7,939 bases of DNA, taken from assembly GCA_964565795.1 (NCBI GenBank), contig CAZMGC010000038.1, forward strand, positions 1 through 7,939. Direction: 5' to 3'. Positions within the stretch are counted from its first letter, which is position 1, and each line of letters begins with the position of its first letter. The notes below the pieces were generated by a model. It ran no database searches, was not told where the DNA came from, and was given only the letters and a program-made list of their open reading frames with translations. Both the position numbers and the translations under genes were made by a program. This DNA is from 2-01-FULL-39-10-A sp964565795 (GTDB taxonomy: Bacteria > Patescibacteriota > Microgenomatia > Levybacterales > UBA12049). Shown in pieces: positions 5,533-7,939 of this stretch.

Positions 5533-6098
5533 AGATTTAGATCTTTCGAAATTCCCTGCATAGCAGATAATGAAATTCGAACAAAGTCTTTGAGTGGAAT
5601 TTTTAGAGCAGTTTCGCATGTTTTTATTTGTTCTCTGTTTGCACCTTTTGCAAAATTAGGCTCATTAAATCTTTTAATAACGAAATCGGCATCGACTGAA
5701 GAAAGCTTTTTATCTGGATGAATGAGGGTAGCAGCGATTATAATTCCTGATAATTCGTCGCACGCATAAATACTCCAATCCATTTGAGATTTTGGGGTTA
5801 CTCCTGTTCTTGTGTAATTATGTGCTTTAATTGCATAGACTACATCTGCATCAAGTTTATCTTTTAATTTTTCTTCCGCGACCAAACCATGTTTTTCAGG
5901 GGTTTCCTTGGTAAGTTCATAATCTACATCATGGAGTAATCCTGTTACTCCCCACTTGTTTATCAGGATTTCATCTGCGTTTGGGTTAAGCTGTTTGCAA
6001 AGCGCAATCATGATAGCCTCACAGGCAAGCATGTGCTTAATAAGATTTTGATTCTTAACGTAATTATTTAATGTATCAAGTGCATCAGCTCTAGTCAT
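5529..6098 (-). CDS. HD-domain phosphohydrolase
   Basis: A 189-aa cytoplasmic protein of the HD superfamily of metal-dependent phosphohydrolases. The metal-binding set is visible: H22 (LIKHMLACE), H56-D57 (GLLHDVDYE), H93 (IKAHNYT) and D114 (YACDELSGII). The spacing fits a stand-alone HD/HDIG protein of the type often annotated only as a hydrolase; the substrate (nucleotide, phosphoester or other) cannot be read from the sequence. The start is supported by an extended -10 box exactly 6 nt before the ATG, with no Shine-Dalgarno site. It is divergent from the tRNA cluster, sharing the -35 region. Confidence 0.9.
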   Translation of the reverse strand: MTRADALDTLNNYVKNQNLIKHMLACEAIMIALCKQLNPNADEILINKWGVTGLLHDVDYELTKETPEKHGLVAEEKLKDKLDADVVYAIKAHNYTRTGVTPKSQMDWSIYACDELSGIIIAATLIHPDKKLSSVDADFVIKRFNEPNFAKGANREQIKTCETALKIPLKDFVRISLSAMQGISKDLNL

Positions 6099-6104
6099 AA
6101 TTTA

Positions 6105-6132
6105 ATTGTAGCACAGCAACTTGTTTGCTCAA
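6105..6132 (-). promoter_or_regulatory. Promoter of the HD gene
   Basis: TTGAGC, a 16-nt spacer and TACAAT with a TGC extension, ending 6 nt before the ATG. Its -35 overlaps the -35 of the opposing tRNA promoter, so the two promoters probably compete for polymerase. Confidence 0.65.
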
Positions 6133-6153
6133 GAAATACGAGTCTGTTAAAAT
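6125..6153 (+). promoter_or_regulatory. Promoter of the tRNA cluster
   Basis: TTGCTC, a 17-nt spacer and TAAAAT with a TGT extension, about 34 nt before the first tRNA-like sequence. It runs divergently from the HD promoter and their -35 boxes overlap at 6127-6130. Confidence 0.65.
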
Positions 6154-6172
6154 AGAGCCTAGCTTGGGTTTA

Positions 6173-6190
6173 CCCTGAGCTTGCGAAGGG
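6173..6190. repeat. Short imperfect palindrome abutting the first tRNA
   Basis: CCCTGAGCTTGCGAAGGG folds as CCCT/AGGG and GC/GC separated by opposed GA dinucleotides that can form sheared G-A pairs. It is one base short of CCCTGAGCTTGTCGAAGGG, a palindrome I recall as frequent in many bacterial genomes. Its last three bases are also the first three of the tRNA-like sequence. Confidence 0.5.
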
Positions 6191-6230
6191 CTCGTAGCTC
6201 AGTTGGTTAGACCTGCCCCCCATGCTTGGA
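6188..6230 (+). tRNA. 5' part of a tRNA, interrupted; identity unknown
   Basis: GGGCTCG-TA-GCTCAGTTGGTTAGA gives the 5' acceptor strand, U8-A9 and a typical D-arm. After that the sequence stops making sense as a tRNA: CCTGCCCCCC follows without the closing GC of the D-stem and no anticodon arm can be formed before the N-run. The acceptor strand can pair over 7 bp with 6355-6361 if two G-U pairs are allowed, so both may be pieces of one gene. The last bases (GGA) fit the start of the GGATCCA acceptor expected for the next tRNA-Val. Confidence 0.6.
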
Positions 6231-6240
6231 NNNNNNNNNN
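6231..6240. other. Assembly gap (10 N)
   Basis: Ten N within the tRNA cluster. If the next tRNA-Val starts at GGA (6228-6230) as its 3' acceptor predicts, about 15 bases are missing, so the run length is probably a placeholder. Confidence 0.95.
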
Positions 6241-6296
6241 GTTAGAGCGTTACATTGACATTGTAAAGGTCAGTGGTTCGAATCCACTTGGATCCA
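6241..6296 (+). tRNA. tRNA-Val (anticodon GAC), 5' end lost in the gap
   Basis: The 3' 56 nt of a tRNA are clear: D-loop end GTTAGAGC, anticodon stem TTACA/TGTAA around TTGACAT (anticodon GAC at 6257-6259, reading GUC and GUU Val codons), variable loop AGGTC, T-stem AGTGG/CCACT around TTCGAAT, and 3' acceptor TGGATCC with discriminator A. No CCA is encoded, so it must be added enzymatically. The missing 5' half should read GGATCCA-TA-GCTC. Confidence 0.85.
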
Positions 6297-6338
6297 CAAG
6301 GCAAAGCAGGCAGGGCGACATTGACATTGTAAAGGTCA
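6252..6338 (+). repeat. 21-nt exact direct repeat in the tRNA cluster
   Basis: Positions 6252-6272 and 6318-6338 are identical and cover the 3' side of the anticodon stem, the loop, the variable loop and the first T-stem base. The flanks differ at once on both sides. A repeat that crosses structural borders suggests either gene conversion or an assembly join on a short shared word. Confidence 0.85.
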
Positions 6339-6362
6339 CAAGTTCGACTCTTGTCGGGCTCA
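6313..6362 (+). tRNA. 3' part of a second tRNA, probably chimeric or pseudo
   Basis: A good T-arm (ACAAG-TTCGACT-CTTGT), a 3' acceptor strand CGGGCTC and discriminator A end 2 nt before the stop codon of the convergent 154-aa gene. The anticodon loop is again GAC, but only three of five stem pairs form (the outer two are mismatched) and there is no D-arm upstream. The likely reading is a real T-arm and acceptor end joined to a duplicated tRNA-Val anticodon segment. Confidence 0.55.
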
Positions 6363-6364
6363 CA

Positions 6365-6829
6365 TTAAACAGCGCTGGTTCTAGGTTTTGCAATTGTCTC
6401 TCCATGCACTAATTGACTTTCTTTATTTGCTGGAATTAAGATTGTCCCTTTAAAATGATTAACAGCCTGGAATTGAATTTCTCTTTCGCCTCCATTAAAA
6501 GTTACTATAGTTCCACCAACTTCTGGTATTTGTCTTTCTCCAGTTTCGGGATTTTTGACTCTAGCTGCTAATTTTTCTTGGATTAATAATCCTTGATCTG
6601 CTAATGAAAGTTCGTGTGAATTTAATGTATTTCTCCAAGCTAAAGCTCTGTTTTCTGCCATTATTCTTTCTGCGTCGGCCCTCAATTCTGGGTCCATTCT
6701 GATTGATCTTGTTGTCAGAAAAAAGAATGAAGGACCTCCTTCAGTTCCACCAGCTATTGATTGCTGAGCCATTTGTGCAACAGCATCTATTGGTGGTCTT
6801 GCTTCTGTTTCAAATGTTTTTATTGCCAT
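6365..6829 (-). CDS. Hypothetical protein, 154 aa
   Basis: I do not recognise this protein. It has no signal peptide or membrane helix. The first 40 residues are polar and Gly-rich; about 45-90 looks helical (PELRADAERIMAENRALAW, LADQGLLIQEKLAARV); about 92-145 looks beta-rich (IPEVGGTIVTFNGGEREIQF, GTILIPANKE), perhaps a small barrel. The start is fixed by the near-perfect Shine-Dalgarno AAAGGAGGTGATTAATTATG, identical to that of the gene before it. It is the second gene of a two-gene unit behind leader 2 and ends 2 nt from a convergent tRNA remnant, with no terminator visible between. Confidence 0.82.
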   Translation of the reverse strand: MAIKTFETEARPPIDAVAQMAQQSIAGGTEGGPSFFFLTTRSIRMDPELRADAERIMAENRALAWRNTLNSHELSLADQGLLIQEKLAARVKNPETGERQIPEVGGTIVTFNGGEREIQFQAVNHFKGTILIPANKESQLVHGETIAKPRTSAV

Positions 6830-7087
6830 AATTAATCACCTCCTTTCATTAAGTATTTTTATCTGCCTCGCTGTCCGCTATTTCTTATTTTTCTATTTGA
6901 TGTTCCGGGTACTGGCCCTTTACTTCTTTTTTCTTGACCTGGTTGAATAACTCTACCGTTCGGTCCGATCGTTAGATCACCAACAAATCTTTGCTGTGGT
7001 CTAGGTCTTTCAAATCCCTGTCCACTATTAAATCCTGGTTCCTGTCCAAATCTATTGCTTCCTTCCATAATTAATCACCTCCTTTCA
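6826..7087 (-). repeat. Duplicated ribosome-binding-site cassette
   Basis: A 23-nt block holding the Shine-Dalgarno site, spacer and ATG is identical at 6826-6848 and 7065-7087, before the 154-aa and 69-aa genes. Its core AAAGGAGGTGAT matches almost the full 3' tail of bacterial 16S rRNA. The coding sequences themselves are not similar. Confidence 0.85.
6859..7068 (-). CDS. Small basic disordered protein, 69 aa
   Basis: Not recognised. The composition is extreme: Gly, Arg, Gln, Pro, Ser and Asn dominate, with no Cys or Trp, and the C-terminal third is strongly basic (EKRSKGPVPGTSNRKIRNSG). The only ordered-looking piece is RFVGDLTIGPNGRVIQPG at about 27-44. It could bind RNA or DNA or serve as a flexible partner of the next gene, 29 nt downstream; both are inference. 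The start is supported by the same strong Shine-Dalgarno cassette. It is the first gene after the leader 2 terminator, and no promoter is visible between terminator and gene. Confidence 0.75.
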   Translation of the reverse strand: MEGSNRFGQEPGFNSGQGFERPRPQQRFVGDLTIGPNGRVIQPGQEKRSKGPVPGTSNRKIRNSGQRGR

Positions 7088-7090
7088 AAT

Positions 7091-7112
7091 TCAGAATCGC
7101 TTTGCGTTCTGA
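7091..7112 (-). other. Hairpin between terminator and ribosome binding site, leader 2
   Basis: TCAGAA pairs with TTCTGA, and CGC with GCG, around an AAA loop with one bulged A. It lies just upstream of the Shine-Dalgarno site, in the same position as the hairpin of leader 1. Confidence 0.5.
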
Positions 7113-7121
7113 CTAAACCAC

Positions 7122-7146
7122 AAAAAAACCTCCCTACTTGGGAGGT
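7122..7146 (-). terminator. Intrinsic terminator / attenuator of leader 2
   Basis: The RNA reads ACCUCCC-AAGUA-GGGAGGU running into a U-tract of seven: a 7-bp stem. Because a strong promoter and a leader ORF lie between the preceding gene and this hairpin, and no promoter lies after it, it is best read as an attenuator. CCUCCC could alternatively pair with GGGGGG at 7194-7189 (one G-U). The block CCACAAAAAAACCTCCC (plus strand) is shared exactly with terminator 1. Confidence 0.85.
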
Positions 7147-7159
7147 CTTGGGTTTTCTG

Positions 7160-7207
7160 CTTAACTCTTAGTTATGCATCAAACTTAGCCCCCCTGCGGG
7201 AGTTAAG
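7160..7207 (-). promoter_or_regulatory. Alternative stems of leader 2
   Basis: CTTAACTC (7207-7200, in the leader ORF) and GAGTTAAG (7167-7160, after its stop) are perfectly complementary over 8 nt. The loop between them holds GGGGGG (7194-7189), which can pair with the terminator arm CCTCCC (7145-7140). This gives the segment logic of a classical attenuator: a ribosome stalled on the Ile/Val/Leu codons would block the 8-bp stem and free GGGGGG, whereas a ribosome at the stop would cover GGGGGG. The pairings are visible; the mechanism is inferred. Confidence 0.5.
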
Positions 7208-7240
7208 AAGGACGATAATAAGACTTAAACTTCTAAACAT
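7172..7240 (-). CDS. Leader peptide rich in branched-chain residues, 22 aa
   Basis: The ORF begins MFRSLSLIIVLLNSR and ends in GAKFDA. Seven of residues 5-12 are Leu, Ile or Val, with codons ATT ATC GTC CTT CTT in a row, like ilv/leu leader peptides. A strong promoter places the transcription start about 2-3 nt before the ATG. The ORF contains one arm of each alternative stem and ends 26 nt before the terminator stem. It has no biosynthetic operon downstream, only two unknown small genes, so what it senses is open: aminoacyl-tRNA supply, ribosome-stalling compounds or general translation rate. Confidence 0.55.
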   Translation of the reverse strand: MFRSLSLIIVLLNSRRGAKFDA

Positions 7241-7249
7241 TACAATAAG

Positions 7250-7279
7250 ATGATATCAATTAGATATTTAATGTGTCAA
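7250..7279 (-). promoter_or_regulatory. Promoter of leader 2
   Basis: A perfect -35 TTGACA, an 18-nt spacer and TATCAT with a TGA extension, starting 8 bp after the stop of the upstream gene. The -10 ends 9 nt before the leader ORF ATG. Confidence 0.75.
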
Positions 7280-7287
7280 TGGGAGAT

Positions 7288-7938
7288 TTAGCCGGTTTGC
7301 GTAACTGGGGCTCTTTCACCAGAAAGCATAAATGAAGCTCCGTGTTTTTTTGCAAGAGAACCGTACTGACGAGCTGCTTTTTTACTTCTAAGTGCATTAA
7401 ACCAAGCTAGTGAATCTTCTACGTTCATTCTTGCGTCGTGAATCCATTTAAGAACTTCTTCCATGAAATTAAGGTGGTATACGCCAGGATTTTCGCCTAT
7501 TTGTTCAATTGTAAGAACTTCCACTTTTTTCTTGAGTTCAATAGAGCTGTTGGCAAGCTGCTTAATCTCAATAAGGATTTCCTGAACTTTTACAGCTATT
7601 TCTTGATTTTCTGAAGAAGCTCTTCTTTCAGAAGCATGAACTATATCTCTGTGATAGTCGTTTCCTGCTTCAATATGAGGTTTTGCGTGTTCTTTCGCAC
7701 CTTTATCATGGTTATTTACGTCGACTTCTTCACCTGCGTGCATTTCTGTTTCTCCTGAGTGACCTCCTGCATGTTTATCATCATGAGATTTGTCTGCACC
7801 CAAAAACTGGTCCCAGGCATCAAAAACTGAATCTTTTCCCACGTCACTCTTTATGGATTTTACGACGTCGCTCCCCATTCCCATAAGGGCTTCAAACGGA
7901 TTCTCTTCTATATACTGTTTTGGTTCTTTTTTAGAACT
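7288..7938 (-). CDS. His-rich hypothetical protein, DUF5660-like (5' end outside window)
   Basis: The frame is open to the window edge (216 residues seen), and the residues before the first in-window ATG (KQYIEENPFEAL) look like real protein, so the true start lies outside. Three parts are visible: an N-terminal amphipathic segment (NPFEALMGMGSDVVKSI, FDAWDQFLG); a polar, acidic, His-rich linker with about nine His in under 50 residues; and a C-terminal helical domain with a coiled-coil-like stretch (IAVKVQEILIEIKQLANSS) and LNFMEEVLKWIHDARMNVEDS. The layout recalls DUF5660, a family of unknown function I associate with Microgenomates; this is from memory. The His-rich linker might bind metal, or merely be disordered. 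Confidence 0.75.
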   Translation of the reverse strand, partial: SSKKEPKQYIEENPFEALMGMGSDVVKSIKSDVGKDSVFDAWDQFLGADKSHDDKHAGGHSGETEMHAGEEVDVNNHDKGAKEHAKPHIEAGNDYHRDIVHASERRASSENQEIAVKVQEILIEIKQLANSSIELKKKVEVLTIEQIGENPGVYHLNFMEEVLKWIHDARMNVEDSLAWFNALRSKKAARQYGSLAKKHGASFMLSGERAPVTQTG

Positions 7939-7939
7939 A

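Noticed and set aside
6203..6412. Plus-strand ORF across the N-run
   Set aside because: It reads through tRNA sequence and Ns, and is not protein coding.
7683..7886. Plus-strand 67-codon ORF
   Set aside because: Antisense to the His-rich linker; its Leu/His bias is a by-product of that composition.
1..7939. CRISPR arrays, insertion sequences, phage or defence genes
   Set aside because: No regularly spaced repeats, transposase-like or integrase-like proteins, or terminal inverted repeats were found.

Overview
The window looks like part of a small AT-rich genome of the Candidate Phyla Radiation (Patescibacteria), most likely near Microgenomates; this is inferred from protein character and layout, not from a search. 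The signs are a ThrRS that starts directly at its editing domain, a GreA-like protein that is only the N-terminal coiled coil, many small proteins I cannot assign, very tight spacing, and an N-run typical of a metagenome scaffold. TGA is used as a stop (GreA-like, HD and DUF5665-like genes), so the code is standard and this is not a TGA=Gly lineage. Every protein gene supported here is on the minus strand; only the tRNA material is on the plus strand.

Reading the minus strand from high to low coordinates: (1) 7938-7288, the 3' part of a His-rich protein resembling DUF5660. (2) 7279-7122, a strong promoter, a 22-codon leader ORF rich in Leu/Ile/Val and an intrinsic terminator, followed by two small unknown genes (7068-6859 and 6829-6365) with near-perfect Shine-Dalgarno sites. 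(3) 6362-6125, a broken tRNA cluster on the plus strand that includes the 3' part of tRNA-Val(GAC) and a 10-N gap. (4) An HD-domain phosphohydrolase and a small DUF5665-like membrane protein. (5) The translation operon thrS-infC-rpmI-rplT, then a short GreA-like gene and an unknown gene. (6) A second leader: a 17-codon Phe-rich leader ORF, alternative antiterminator and terminator stems, an 80-aa unknown protein, and pheS, cut by the window edge.

The order thrS-infC-rpmI-rplT-(leader)-pheS matches the classical enterobacterial cluster, where a Phe-rich leader peptide (PheM) controls pheST by attenuation. An apparent counterpart sits here in the same relative place, and a second leader of the same design with an almost identical terminator hairpin precedes the unknown operon at 7068-6365. 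These two candidate ribosome-dependent attenuators are the main discovery in the window.

A second theme is initiation signals. Seven starts (pheS, the 178-aa unknown, GreA-like, thrS, the DUF5665-like gene, the HD gene and leader ORF 1) have a -10 hexamer only 5-8 nt before the start codon, often with an extended TGn motif, which predicts leaderless or nearly leaderless mRNAs. Genes inside operons or behind the attenuators use Shine-Dalgarno sites or tight coupling instead.
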